Assembly: GCA_025464975.1 (NCBI GenBank)
Contig: JAODMT010000005.1
Span: 1-64,000 of the forward strand
Source of the DNA: Microbacteriaceae bacterium
Lineage (GTDB): Bacteria; Actinomycetota; Actinomycetes; Actinomycetales; Microbacteriaceae
Direction of reading: 5' to 3'
DNA length: 64,000 nt
Shown: positions 45,406-54,399 of the stretch, piece after piece
Numbering within the stretch: the stretch's first letter is position 1
Layout: each line of letters starts with the position of its first letter
Program-made: the position numbers and the translations under genes
The notes under the pieces: model-generated
What the model was told of the DNA's origin: nothing
Databases searched by the model: none
Seen by the model: only the letters and a program-made list of their open reading frames with translations

Positions 45406-46171
45406 GGGCGTCCTTCGTGTAGCTATTCATCGCGGCGAGGAGGTGTTCGGCGTTGGCCGGCGCACACACCAGGAGGTCGGGAAGGTAGGGGTCGATTTGG
45501 TTGTATTTCAGCGGGGAACCGTCGATCCGACTCGCGAACAGGCCGGCCTGCCTCGCCACCGCGACGGGCGCCGCAGAGTCCCACTCGAACTGCCCGCCCG
45601 CATGAATGTACGCGTCAGCGTCCCCCCTGACCACCGCCGTCGTCTTGAAACCGGCCGATCCCATCGGCACCAGATCCAGGTCGAGGTGTTCCACCAAGTA
45701 GTCGACGATCTTCGGCGGTCGACTGCGGGAGACAGCGAGTCGAATACGGCTGGGACGGGTAACTGGACGGGCGGGATCCGCAGACGAAAGCGCGGAACCG
45801 ATTCCGGGAAGGGCGACCGCGCCTGCCACCAGGTCGCCGTCCTCCCAAAGCGCCACATGGACCGCCCAGTCATCCCGACCATCGGAGAACTCGCGAGTCC
45901 CGTCGAGCGGGTCGATGATCCAAACTCGCCGAGCGGAGAGTCGCTCGCCGCTATCGGGAGCCTCCTCGGAGAGGATCGCATCGTTCGGATGCTCGCGTCG
46001 AAGACGTTCGTTCAAGTACTTCTGGGCGACGGCGTCTCCGCGGGCTTTAAGTACGTCGGTGCCGATTTCGCCGGGCAGCGCGGACTTCTGCACATTCACC
46101 AGCAACTCGCCGGCCCCCAGAGCAAGCGCGAGGGCATACGTCGCGCTGGAAATTTCATCTGATTGCGGCAT
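45398..46171 (-). CDS. cysQ: 3'(2'),5'-bisphosphate nucleotidase (PAP phosphatase)
   Basis: A 257-residue inositol-monophosphatase-fold enzyme. Metal sites are SEEAPDSG and DPLDGTREFSDG, and the late VGSAGF-like region (MGSAGFKTTAVVRGDAD) with QFEWDSAAPVAVA completes the signature. It clears PAP, the product of sulfotransferases, which otherwise inhibits them. ATG 46171 follows AGAGG by about six bases. Its place between the regulator and cysDN, in an operon ending in a sulfotransferase, fits that job. Confidence 0.9.
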   Translation of the reverse strand: MPQSDEISSATYALALALGAGELLVNVQKSALPGEIGTDVLKARGDAVAQKYLNERLRREHPNDAILSEEAPDSGERLSARRVWIIDPLDGTREFSDGRDDWAVHVALWEDGDLVAGAVALPGIGSALSSADPARPVTRPSRIRLAVSRSRPPKIVDYLVEHLDLDLVPMGSAGFKTTAVVRGDADAYIHAGGQFEWDSAAPVAVARQAGLFASRIDGSPLKYNQIDPYLPDLLVCAPANAEHLLAAMNSYTKDARD

Positions 46172-46237
46172 GTCTGCCTCTCGTCGGGTTCGAGTTAGTT
46201 GATACTCTGCCACGAACAGAGCACTTACGGGAGAACC

Positions 46238-46729
46238 TCATTTTGAGCCGGTGGAAACACCGGCGTCCCGGGGCCTCCGGCGTTCCCAGGCTCCGGGCCG
46301 CTCGAGCAGTTCCGTCGCCGCCACGGGCAAGCTGCCGGACACCAGCGACTCGACCGTCGTGTCTTCGAGCACACCCCGCATGCTGGCCCTCAACGCCACC
46401 CAAATCTCCTGGATGTGACGGGAACTTGCGGGGTAGCTGATCTGTTCAGGGGGCGCTCCGCGAACGGCGGCCAGCGGGCCATCGACCACTCGAATGACGT
46501 CGGCGACGCTGATCTGGCTCGGGGCGCGCCCGAGCGAGTAGCCGCCCCGAGAGCCACGAGCCACAGTCAGAATTCCCGACCGCGCGAGCTGAATGAGAAT
46601 GTTCTCGAGAAAGCGGGCGGGGATTTCTTGCCTTTCCGACAGCTCTCGTTTGGTGGTCACTCCCCCGGGGTTGGTCGCTATTTCTACAACCGCTCTCAGC
46701 GCGTAGTCCGCGCGGGCACTTACCTGCAT
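46238..46729 (-). CDS. Rrf2-family transcriptional regulator without cluster cysteines
   Basis: A 163-residue Rrf2 protein with the MQVSARADYALRAV start and the winged helix IPARFLENILIQLARSGILTVARGSRGGYSL. It contains no cysteine, so it cannot carry the Fe-S cluster of IscR/NsrR and resembles CymR, which senses sulfur supply through other proteins. It lies 20 bases after the permease and 66 bases before cysQ, so it is probably transcribed with the sulfur genes it may control. A Shine-Dalgarno AAGGGAG is eight bases before ATG 46729. Confidence 0.88.
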   Translation of the reverse strand: MQVSARADYALRAVVEIATNPGGVTTKRELSERQEIPARFLENILIQLARSGILTVARGSRGGYSLGRAPSQISVADVIRVVDGPLAAVRGAPPEQISYPASSRHIQEIWVALRASMRGVLEDTTVESLVSGSLPVAATELLERPGAWERRRPRDAGVSTGSK

Positions 46730-46749
46730 GTTCCGGCTCCCTTGCTGGC

Positions 46750-47610
46750 CTAAAGCCTGACGACCCCCATGCCCCTGCGAGAGCGGACACCGTTGGCCAG
46801 GGACGAGAAGATGGAGTCGACGAGAACCCCTATCAGCAGGATGACCAGCATGATCGCGAGCAGGCCGGGCGCATTCGCGAACTCGCGAAAGAACTGAAGC
46901 TGGACGCCGAGGGACGGCCGCGAGGCGATGATGACCAGAAGTTCTCCGGCCATGAGGCTTCGCCAGGCGAAGGCCCAGCCCTGCTTGAGGCCGGCAACAT
47001 AAGAGGGGAGCGCCGCCGGAATCATGACGTGTCGGTACATGCTCATCCCTTTGGCACCGAGCACCTGGGCCACCCGTTGCAGTTGCGGGGAGACATCGTC
47101 AACACCGGACACCACGCCGTTCGCGATCGAGGGAGCGGCACCCAGCACCACGACGAAGGCAATCGCCTGCTCGGAGAGGCCGAAGAGCAGAATCGCGAGG
47201 GGAAACCAGGCAATGGACGGCATGGTCTGCAGGCCGGTGATGAGCGAGCCAATGGCCGATCGAAGCACTCGCGATCGCGAAACGGCGATTCCTATCGCCG
47301 AGCCGAGAAGCACCGAGATTGCGAAACCAACGAGAGCTCGATTGAGCGTCGTGGCAACCGCGAGCCAGAATTTCGGCTCCCCTAACTGCCCCACCAACGT
47401 TTGTCCGACCGTCAACGGCGCGGGCAGGACGTATTCCGGCCGCCAGCCCGAGAGCACCACGATCTGCCAGATCAGCAGCGCGATAATCACGGCGAGCAGC
47501 GGGGGCCACGCTCGATCCCACAGTCGCTTGCCTCTCGGGACGGCCAACTGCGCCCCCCGTTCCGTGCCTGCGGTCGCACGCTTCCGCGGCCGGATCGCGT
47601 GTTCACTCAT
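46750..47610 (-). CDS. ABC transporter permease, SsuC/TauC type
   Basis: A 286-residue membrane permease of nitrate/sulfonate/taurine importers: basic N-terminus, about six helices, and the EAA-loop region around VAQVLGAKGMSMYRHVMIPAALPSYVAGLK. It overlaps the ATPase gene by eight bases. Together with the binding lipoprotein it would import a sulfonate, sulfate or related anion. Substrate inferred only from neighbours. Confidence 0.88.
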   Translation of the reverse strand: MSEHAIRPRKRATAGTERGAQLAVPRGKRLWDRAWPPLLAVIIALLIWQIVVLSGWRPEYVLPAPLTVGQTLVGQLGEPKFWLAVATTLNRALVGFAISVLLGSAIGIAVSRSRVLRSAIGSLITGLQTMPSIAWFPLAILLFGLSEQAIAFVVVLGAAPSIANGVVSGVDDVSPQLQRVAQVLGAKGMSMYRHVMIPAALPSYVAGLKQGWAFAWRSLMAGELLVIIASRPSLGVQLQFFREFANAPGLLAIMLVILLIGVLVDSIFSSLANGVRSRRGMGVVRL

Positions 47611-48385
47611 GGCCTGCCTCCTGTTCCTGCAGAAGTTCGTGCAGGTCGGCTGCGCTCTTTGCGACCGACAGGTCTTCCATTCGCCGAGGGCGCGGGATGT
47701 CGATCGAGAATTGCGATCCTATCCGCCCGGGTGCCGGTTTCATCACGATCACCCGATTGGCTAGCCGCGCCGCCTCCCTCACGTTGTGCGTCACAAAGAC
47801 GATGGTGAGATGGCGTTCTGCCCAAATGCGCTCGGTCTGCTCGTGCATGGCATCACGAGTGATGGCGTCGAGGGAGGCGAACGGTTCATCCATCAGCAGA
47901 ATCTCGCAGTCTTGGGCGAGGGTTCTGGCAAGGGCAACCCGCTGACGCATTCCACCGGAAAGCTCATGCGGCCGTTTCGCTCCCATGCCTGAGAGCTGAA
48001 CGGTCTCGAGGAGCTCCTGGATTCGATCGCCGCGAAGGTCCTTTGGCACTCCGGAGAGTTTGAGCGCGAGATCGATGTTTCCGCGCACGGTGAGCCACGG
48101 GAACAGGCTCGCCTCCTGGAACATCACGCCTACTTTGCGGGCGCCGACGTCGATGAATCCCTCACTCGGGCGGTCGAGATCGGCGATCAGGTTGAGGAGG
48201 GTGCTCTTGCCGCAGCCCGACCGCCCCACGACACACAGGAATTCACCTGGCCTGACCGTGAGGGAAACGTCCCGCAGCGCAACAGTCTGCTCGCCGTCGC
48301 GGCCGAATCGCTTCGTGACGTTCTGCACCCGAATCGCGGTCGACTGAATGATGGTGGCAGTTGCCTGGGCCTCAGAGAGTGTCAT
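47603..48385 (-). CDS. ABC transporter ATPase, SsuB/TauB type
   Basis: A 260-residue ATPase with Walker A VGRSGCGKST near residue 65, Q-loop MFQEASLFPW, signature LSGGMRQRVALARTL, Walker B ILLMDEPFASLDA and H-loop VTHNV. It energises the SsuC-like permease. ATG 48385 overlaps the stop of the binding protein gene (ATGA); a reading extended to 48556 has a non-protein-like N-terminus. Confidence 0.93.
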   Translation of the reverse strand: MTLSEAQATATIIQSTAIRVQNVTKRFGRDGEQTVALRDVSLTVRPGEFLCVVGRSGCGKSTLLNLIADLDRPSEGFIDVGARKVGVMFQEASLFPWLTVRGNIDLALKLSGVPKDLRGDRIQELLETVQLSGMGAKRPHELSGGMRQRVALARTLAQDCEILLMDEPFASLDAITRDAMHEQTERIWAERHLTIVFVTHNVREAARLANRVIVMKPAPGRIGSQFSIDIPRPRRMEDLSVAKSAADLHELLQEQEAGHE

Positions 48386-49443
48386 GGCACTGTGATCTTC
48401 GAGTCGCCGCGCTTGGTGAGCAGAGCGTTGAGGGCGGAGAGATCGTAAATGCCCGCTAGATCCACGCTGTCGAGCAAGCCCACCGCGCGCGCATGATTGG
48501 CCGAAGCGAGAAGGGTCGACGGCAGCGGGTCGATCGTGAAGTCGACGTTGCTCCATGCCTTGTCGAGGTAGGCGGGATCGATTTGGCTTCCGGTGATCGT
48601 TTTGATGTGAGCGTTGACCAACGATTTCGCCTGATCCGGATTCGCCTTGATGAAGTCGATGGCATCCAACTCGGCGGCGACGATCGCGGAGATGGCGGCC
48701 GGATACTTATCGACGAAGGTGGTCGCCGCAATGGTGTTGGTGACGACGAATTTGCCCTTTGGCCACAGGGTCGCCTCGTCGACGAGCTCCGTTCCGTTGC
48801 CCTCGGCGACGAGCCGGGTGACCCACGGTTCGGGCACCCACGCGCCATCCAGCTTTCCGGCAACAAAGGCGGCGAGAGCCGTCGCGTTGTCCTGGGGAAC
48901 GATGTGCACGTCGCCCCCGCCTTCGGTGGTCGTGCTCAGATTGTGCTTCTTCAGCCAGTACCTCAACGCGACGTCCTGCGTGTTGCCGAGCTGCGGTGTG
49001 GCGATGGTCTTCCCCTTGAGATCCGCGGGCGAGCCAATCCCCGCACGGACCACGAGTCCGGCTCCGCCAGAGGCGGCTCCTGAGATGACCCTGAGGGCGG
49101 CGCCCTTGCTCTGGGTGAAGCCGGTTATCGTCGGGTTCGGGCCAGCGAGTGTCACATCGACGGCACCCCCGAACAGCGCCTCAATGGCGGCGGGGCCGGC
49201 GTTGAAGGTCACGGGCGTGAGCGTGACCTTAGAGCCGAGTCGTTTTTTGAGGTATCCCTTGTCAAGGGCAACGATCGCCACCGCGTGGGTGAAGTTGGGA
49301 AAGTAACCGAAACGCACTTCGGACGGCATTTCGATCTGCGCTTTTGCGACGGTGGGTGACGCCGCCGTCGAGGCGCACGATGCGAGTAGAAGGGAAAGGC
49401 CAAGGGCGGCGGCCGAAATGAGGGTACGACGAATTGAACTCAT
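48382..49443 (-). CDS. ABC transporter substrate-binding lipoprotein, SsuA type
   Basis: A 353-residue lipoprotein with signal MSSIRRTLISAAALGLSLL and lipobox LASC. The mature part reads VRFGYFPNFTHAVAIVALDKGYL, GGAVDVTLAGPNPTI and GLVVRAGIGSPADLKGKTIATPQLGNTQD, a SsuA/NMT1-type aliphatic sulfonate or nitrate binding protein. It opens the minus-strand operon that runs through cysQDN to the sulfotransferase, so a sulfur source is the likely ligand. Confidence 0.9.
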   Translation of the reverse strand: MSSIRRTLISAAALGLSLLLASCASTAASPTVAKAQIEMPSEVRFGYFPNFTHAVAIVALDKGYLKKRLGSKVTLTPVTFNAGPAAIEALFGGAVDVTLAGPNPTITGFTQSKGAALRVISGAASGGAGLVVRAGIGSPADLKGKTIATPQLGNTQDVALRYWLKKHNLSTTTEGGGDVHIVPQDNATALAAFVAGKLDGAWVPEPWVTRLVAEGNGTELVDEATLWPKGKFVVTNTIAATTFVDKYPAAISAIVAAELDAIDFIKANPDQAKSLVNAHIKTITGSQIDPAYLDKAWSNVDFTIDPLPSTLLASANHARAVGLLDSVDLAGIYDLSALNALLTKRGDSKITVP

Positions 49444-49472
49444 GGAAACTCCTCGGGTAAAGATCCACTAAG

Positions 49473-49512
49473 TCGGTCGAGTATACCGATTTCCCTCCGC
49501 CAATTGGGAAAT
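49473..49512. promoter_or_regulatory. Two dyads in the ssuA/cysC divergent gap
   Basis: TCGGT (49473-49477) and ACCGA (49485-49489) form one dyad with a 7-base centre. ATTTCCC (49489-49495) and GGGAAAT (49506-49512) form a second, perfect 7-bp dyad with a 10-base centre. Both lie between the start codons of the two divergent sulfur transcription units, the natural place for the Rrf2 protein of this operon to bind. Binding is inferred. Confidence 0.45.
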
Positions 49513-49540
49513 TCTTTTTCTGCCTGCGGAGAGATCGACC

Positions 49541-50878
49541 GTGCAAGAATCGGCAACTAACGCCGTCGCTGCACGCGAAGGGCCCGCATGCCGCCTCATC
49601 ACGGTGACGGGATGCTCACCGAACCCGAAGTGGAGCGTCGCAATGGAGACCTCGGAACGCGGCGGCGCCACCCTCGCGCTCGACGGTTCGCGCCTCGATG
49701 CTCTCGAGCTGATCCTCGAGGGTCTCCTGGCGCCCATCGACGGGTACTGCCTTCCCGGCCAGAAGCCGGACGGCTGGCCGTTCGAGTCGGTCCTCGCCCT
49801 GCCCCCGGCCGTTGCCGCGGCCGCACTCGTGCACGGAAAACTGACGCTGACCGACCCGGACGGCACCCCGCTGGCCTCCCTCGCCGTCTCGGCGACCGCC
49901 GGCACGGATGATTCCGGGAACATCGCGGGCACCCTCACCGCTCTTCGACGCGCGGAACATCCTCCCGCCCGGGACATCCGCCTCACCGTCGCGGACGGCT
50001 CGCCCGACGTTGTCGCGATTTTCGCGGAGGAGCCGGAGCCGGCGCAGCTGGCGCGCGCCATCGTGTCGGCGTCCGGACGCACTCTGCTCTTTCTCACCGC
50101 CTCCTGGAACATCGGTCACGCCGATTACGCAATTTCGAAAGCCGTCAACGCCCTTCGGCGATGCTCCGCCGAGGTGCCGGGTTCCTCGGCCCGGTTCGTT
50201 GCCCTCGCGCCGCTCGCGCCGGAAATGAGCCGCGCCACCGTGCTCGCTCACGTGCTCGGCATCCTCGGCGCCGGGAGCACTCTCGACTTCTCGCCGGATG
50301 AGGATCCGGGGTCGGACCTGGCCTCGAGCGCGCAGCACGGGGGCTGCGTGGTGCTGTTCACCGGGCTATCCGGATCGGGCAAGTCGACCGTGGCCAGAGC
50401 GCTGTCGGAGCGACTGGCCGGAGAAGGCCTCCGGCGCACTGTGCTCCTGGACGGCGACGACGTCCGTCGCATCCTTTCCCCCTCCCTCGGATTCACCGAG
50501 CGCGACCGCGAGGAAAACCTTCGCCGGGTCGGCTGGGTGGCGGCACGGATTGGCTCCGTCGGCGGTGTGGCGATTTGCGCCCCGATCGCGCCGTTCGCGC
50601 GAATGAGAGCCGAGATCCGGGCGATGGCCGAGGAAACGAGCCGATTCGTTCTTGTGTATGTCGCGACGCCCCTCGCCGTCTGCGAAACGCGCGACCGCAA
50701 GGGGCTATATGCGCGAGCCCGCGCTGGTGAGATCACGGACTTCACCGGGATCGACTCCCCCTACGAGGCGCCGGACGACGCGGACATCGTGATCGACACG
50801 ACAGCGGAAGCCGTCGACGATCAAGTGGATGCCATCATCCGATTGATCACTCCATCCGACGATTTCGCGCAACTCTGA
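49541..50878 (+). CDS. cysC: Adenylyl-sulfate kinase fused to a sulfurylase-like N-terminal region
   Basis: A 445-residue protein. The C-terminal 180 or so residues are APS kinase: P-loop FTGLSGSGKST (about 273-283), LLDGDDVRRILSPSLGFTERDREENLRRVG, and the VYVATPLAVCETRDRKGLYARARAGEI tail. The first 265 residues are unusual. ELILEGLLAPIDGYCLPGQK and LTLTDPDGTPLASLAV resemble the PUA-like N-terminal domain of ATP sulfurylase (Sat), but the Sat catalytic motifs are missing from the middle. It converts APS to PAPS. GTG 49541 follows GGAGAG. Divergent from the importer-cysQDN operon. Confidence 0.87.
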   Translation: MQESATNAVAAREGPACRLITVTGCSPNPKWSVAMETSERGGATLALDGSRLDALELILEGLLAPIDGYCLPGQKPDGWPFESVLALPPAVAAAALVHGKLTLTDPDGTPLASLAVSATAGTDDSGNIAGTLTALRRAEHPPARDIRLTVADGSPDVVAIFAEEPEPAQLARAIVSASGRTLLFLTASWNIGHADYAISKAVNALRRCSAEVPGSSARFVALAPLAPEMSRATVLAHVLGILGAGSTLDFSPDEDPGSDLASSAQHGGCVVLFTGLSGSGKSTVARALSERLAGEGLRRTVLLDGDDVRRILSPSLGFTERDREENLRRVGWVAARIGSVGGVAICAPIAPFARMRAEIRAMAEETSRFVLVYVATPLAVCETRDRKGLYARARAGEITDFTGIDSPYEAPDDADIVIDTTAEAVDDQVDAIIRLITPSDDFAQL

Positions 50879-51079
50879 GTCGTCTCTTGACGCGTGTCGG
50901 CGCGCAGGACGGCATCGCGAAATGAGCCGCTGTCGTCGGAGAATACGTGGTTCAACGAGCCGAAAATTCTCGATCCGACAACCTGCGCCGCACCCCATGG
51001 ACAAGGCCCCGTTGCCGCGTACTTTGTTTCGGACCGGGCCCCGCAACCGAGGAGACCCGCCGAATCAAGGAGGATCCGA

Positions 51080-52294
51080 ATGTCAAGCAACAGAGCAGTG
51101 GCTTACAAGGAGCCGGGCAAGGTCGAGGTCATCGACACCGAGTATCCCACCTTCGAATTGAAAGACGGGCCGGGCGTCAATCCCGCGAACATCGGGCGCA
51201 AAGTGCCGCACGGAGCCATAATCCGCACGGTTGCGACGAACATCTGCGGATCGGACCAGCACATGGTGCGTGGGCGCACCACCGCCCCCGCGAACCTCGT
51301 ACTCGGACACGAGATCACGGGTGAGGTGGTCGAAGTCGGGCCTGGCGTCGAGTTTGTGAAGGTCGGGGACATCGTCTCCGTTCCGTTCAACATCTCGTGT
51401 GGCCGTTGCCGCAACTGCAAGGAACGCAAGACCGGCATCTGCCTGAACGTCAACCCGGATCGGCCGGGTAGCGCCTACGGCTACGTCGACATGGGCGGGT
51501 GGGTCGGCGGCCAGGCCGAGTATGTGCTCGTCCCCTACGCCGACTGGAACATGCTCGTGTTCCCCGATAAGGATCAGGCTCTGGCGAAGATCATGGACCT
51601 CGCCATGCTCTCCGACATCTTCCCGACCGGGTTTCACGGAGCGGTGTCGGCCGGAGTGGGCGTCGGATCCACCGTCTATGTGGCAGGCGCCGGTCCCGTC
51701 GGGCTTGCGGCCGCGACATCCGCGATGCTGCTCGGAGCGGCCGCGGTGATCGTCGGCGACTTGAACGCCGAGCGTCTCGCGCAGGCACGCAAGTTCGGAT
51801 GCGAGACCATCGACCTCTCGTCGGGCGACATCGCCGACCAGATCGAACAGATTCTCGGCGTTCCGGAGGTCGACTGCGGTGTCGACGCCGTCGGGTTCGA
51901 GGCCAAGGGACTCCATGGCGGGGAGGAGGCTCCGGCCACGGTGCTCAACGCGCTGATGGACATCACGGCGGCCGGTGGCGCGCTGGGAATTCCCGGTCTG
52001 TATGTGACGGCCGACCCGGGCGGCGTCGACGAGTCCGCGAAAAAGGGTTCGCTGTCGCTCAGCCTCGGCACCGGCTGGGCGAAGTCGCTGTCGTTCACGA
52101 CCGGCCAGTGTCCGGTGATGAAATACAACCGCGGCCTGATGATGGCGATCCTGCACGATCGGGTGCACATCGCGGATAACGTCAACGCGAAGGCGATCAC
52201 GCTCGACGACGCACCGCGCGGGTACGCCGAGTTCGATGCCGGAGCCGCGACGAAGTACGTGCTGAACCCGAACGGATACCTCGACGCCGCGTAG
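51080..52294 (+). CDS. fdhA: Glutathione-independent formaldehyde dehydrogenase (zinc ADH family)
   Basis: A 404-residue medium-chain dehydrogenase of the formaldehyde dehydrogenase/dismutase branch. It has the catalytic zinc Cys in NICGSDQHMVRG, GHEITGEVVEVG, structural zinc cysteines in CGRCRNCKERKTGIC, NAD-binding VAGAGPVGLAAATSAM, and the long IPGLYVTADPGG and SFTTGQCPVMKYNR segments of the subfamily. It oxidises formaldehyde to formate with bound NAD. AAGGAGG stands six bases before ATG 51080. The upstream 200 bases hold no gene. Confidence 0.92.
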   Translation: MSSNRAVAYKEPGKVEVIDTEYPTFELKDGPGVNPANIGRKVPHGAIIRTVATNICGSDQHMVRGRTTAPANLVLGHEITGEVVEVGPGVEFVKVGDIVSVPFNISCGRCRNCKERKTGICLNVNPDRPGSAYGYVDMGGWVGGQAEYVLVPYADWNMLVFPDKDQALAKIMDLAMLSDIFPTGFHGAVSAGVGVGSTVYVAGAGPVGLAAATSAMLLGAAAVIVGDLNAERLAQARKFGCETIDLSSGDIADQIEQILGVPEVDCGVDAVGFEAKGLHGGEEAPATVLNALMDITAAGGALGIPGLYVTADPGGVDESAKKGSLSLSLGTGWAKSLSFTTGQCPVMKYNRGLMMAILHDRVHIADNVNAKAITLDDAPRGYAEFDAGAATKYVLNPNGYLDAA

Positions 52295-52303
52295 CGCGGA
52301 GGT

Positions 52304-52366
52304 GCGTGACCCTCTGTCCATGGCGCCTTCCGCAGGCTGCGGAGGTACTGCGGACAGAGGTCACGC
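52304..52366. terminator. Long bidirectional hairpin between fdhA and recQ
   Basis: GCGTGACCCTCTGTCC (52304-52319) pairs with GGACAGAGGTCACGC (52352-52366), one C bulged. An inner arm (CTTCCGCA with TGCGGAGG) extends the stem. It lies between two convergent stops and has no T-run, so it is a likely barrier for both genes. Confidence 0.65.
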
Positions 52367-52380
52367 CGCCAGCGTGCCGA

Positions 52381-54345
52381 TCAGTTGGCCAGCACGGTCA
52401 GGATCGCTTCGCCATACCGGGCAAGCTTGTTCTCACCAACACCGCTGATCGTCCCGAGCTCGGCGAGGGTGGTCGGAAGCCCGGTCGCAATCTCGCGAAG
52501 CGTCGCGTCGTGGAAGATCACATAGGCGGGCACGCCCTGCTCCTTTGATTCGGCTGCACGCCAGGCCCGCAGAAGTTCGAAGACGCCAACGGCACCGGCC
52601 GGGAGCGAGACCGCCGTCGCGCCCCGGCGCGTTTTCGTCGGCCGCTCCGGCCGCTCCGGCTCCCGCCGCAGCATCACCTCCCGCTGGCCGCCGAGCACCG
52701 ATGCGCTCTGCTCGGTCACGAGAAGGGTTCCGTACCCGTCGCTGTTGACCGCGAGCAGCCCCTGAGCGAGCAATTGCCGCACGACCCCGCGCCACTCCTG
52801 CTCGCCGAGCTCCGTTCCGATGCCGAAGGTACGAAGGCTCGAGTGGTCGTGCTGGCTGACCCGAGCGGTGGTCCTGCCGAGCAGGATGTCGATGATCTGA
52901 CCCGCCCCGAATCTCTGGTTGCGCTCGCGATGAAGTCGGACGACGGTGGACAGCAGTTTTTGCGCCGGCACCGTGCCGTCCCAGGATTCCGGCGGCGACA
53001 GACAGGTGTCGCAATTGCCGCACGCGGTCGAGGTCTCCCCGAAGTAGGCGAGAAGTTGCACCCGGCGGCACTCCACGGTCTCGCACAGCGCGAGCATGGC
53101 ATCCAGATGCATGCCGAGACGGCGGCGATGTTCTGCGTTCTCTGCGGCATTCGCTTGCGCTGAGCCTGTCGAAGCGTCGATCATCCGACGCTGCTGCACC
53201 ACGTCCTGCAGCCCGTAGGCGAGCCAGGCGGTGGACGGAAGTCCGTCACGCCCGGCCCGGCCGGTCTCCTGGTAGTAGCCCTCGACCGATTTCGGCAGGT
53301 CGAGGTGCGCGACGAAGCGCACGTCGGGCTTGTCGATCCCCATCCCGAACGCGATGGTGGCCACCATGATGATGCCGTCCTCGCGAAGGAACCGGGCCTG
53401 ATTCGCCGCCCGCACCCTCGAGTCGAGGCCGGCGTGATACGGCAGCGCGGGGAAGCCGTTTTGCACGAGGAATTCAGCCGTCCTCTCGACCGACGCGCGC
53501 GAGAGGCAATAGACGATTCCGGCGTCGCCGGGGTGCTCGGTGCGCAGCAGTTCGAGAAGCTGCTGCTGCGGCGCGTTCTTCGCCGCGATGCGGTACTGGA
53601 TGTTCGGGCGGTCGAAACTCGCGACGAAGTGCCGCGCATCCGTGAGCTGCAGCCGCTTCTGGATCTCGAGGTGGGTCTGCTCGGTCGCCGTCGCGGTAAG
53701 CGCGATCCGCGGCACCGTTGGCCAGCGTTCGTGCAGCACGGAAAGCTGGAGGTAGTCCGGCCGGAAGTCGTGCCCCCACTGCGACACACAGTGGGCCTCG
53801 TCGATGGCGAAAAGCGCGATGGTTCCGCGATCAAGGAGATCAGCGGTCGCCGACACGCGAAGGCGCTCCGGGGCGAGGTAGAGCAGGTCGAGGTCGCCGG
53901 CGAGGAACGCGTGCTCGACTCTCATCCGCTCGGAAGAATCCTGGGTCGAGTTCAGGAAGGCCGCTCGCACGCCGACGGCGGAGAGCGCGTCCACCTGGTC
54001 TTGCATGAGCGCGATGAGGGGGGAGATGACGACTCCCGTTCCCTCCCGCACGAGGGCGGGAATCTGATAGCAGAGCGACTTGCCGCCGCCGGTCGGCATC
54101 AGGACGAGGGCGTCGCCACCGCCAACGACCTGCTGGATGATCTCCGCCTGGTCGCCGCGGAAGGAGTCATATCCGAAGACCGCGTGCAACGCGTCGCTCG
54201 CGCTCGAGAATCGCGCCGGGGACGGTCGAGCAGGCTCGCTCGCGATGAACGTGCGCTCGGCGTCGTCCGGGAATGGCGGCTCGAAATCGTCGTCGGGCGG
54301 CACGAGATCATCCGGGTCCCAGGGGATCTCTGCAGTCCAGCTCAC
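52381..54345 (-). CDS. recQ: ATP-dependent DNA helicase RecQ
   Basis: A RecQ helicase of about 654 residues. Motif I is [13 protein letters not shown], motif [20 protein letters not shown], motif [15 protein letters not shown]; the zinc cysteines follow in CETVECRRV and CGNCDTC, and an HRDC domain closes the protein (VFELLRAW to the end). It unwinds recombination intermediates. GTG 54345 is preferred: TAGACT eight bases upstream looks like a -10 and no Shine-Dalgarno exists, so the message may be leaderless; TTG 54354 is an alternative. Between the helicase core and zinc domain is a small extra segment encoded by a repeat (see 53153-53177). Confidence 0.93.
   Translation of the reverse strand: MSWTAEIPWDPDDLVPPDDDFEPPFPDDAERTFIASEPARPSPARFSSASDALHAVFGYDSFRGDQAEIIQQVVGGGDALVLMPTGGGKSLCYQIPALVREGTGVVISPLIALMQDQVDALSAVGVRAAFLNSTQDSSERMRVEHAFLAGDLDLLYLAPERLRVSATADLLDRGTIALFAIDEAHCVSQWGHDFRPDYLQLSVLHERWPTVPRIALTATATEQTHLEIQKRLQLTDARHFVASFDRPNIQYRIAAKNAPQQQLLELLRTEHPGDAGIVYCLSRASVERTAEFLVQNGFPALPYHAGLDSRVRAANQARFLREDGIIMVATIAFGMGIDKPDVRFVAHLDLPKSVEGYYQETGRAGRDGLPSTAWLAYGLQDVVQQRRMIDASTGSAQANAAENAEHRRRLGMHLDAMLALCETVECRRVQLLAYFGETSTACGNCDTCLSPPESWDGTVPAQKLLSTVVRLHRERNQRFGAGQIIDILLGRTTARVSQHDHSSLRTFGIGTELGEQEWRGVVRQLLAQGLLAVNSDGYGTLLVTEQSASVLGGQREVMLRREPERPERPTKTRRGATAVSLPAGAVGVFELLRAWRAAESKEQGVPAYVIFHDATLREIATGLPTTLAELGTISGVGENKLARYGEAILTVLAN
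53153..53177 (-). repeat. Short Micrococcales-type repeat inside recQ
   Basis: On the minus strand it reads CGCTTCGACAGGCTCAGCGC and on, a sequence that I recall as common between genes of Micrococcales. Here it lies in frame and encodes part of the [14 protein letters not shown] stretch of RecQ. Confidence 0.55.
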
Positions 54346-54399
54346 GAGGCGCAAGTCTAATCGTCGCCTCCGACGCTGGCTGCTGCGATGATCAGAGCC

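Noticed and set aside
46238-46729. IscR- or NsrR-like Fe-S sensor
   Set aside because: The protein has no cysteine, so it cannot ligate a cluster in the usual way.
52304-52366. Possible insertion-sequence terminal repeat pair
   Set aside because: The arms face each other across 32 bases with no transposase or target duplication, and lie between two convergent stops, which fits a terminator.
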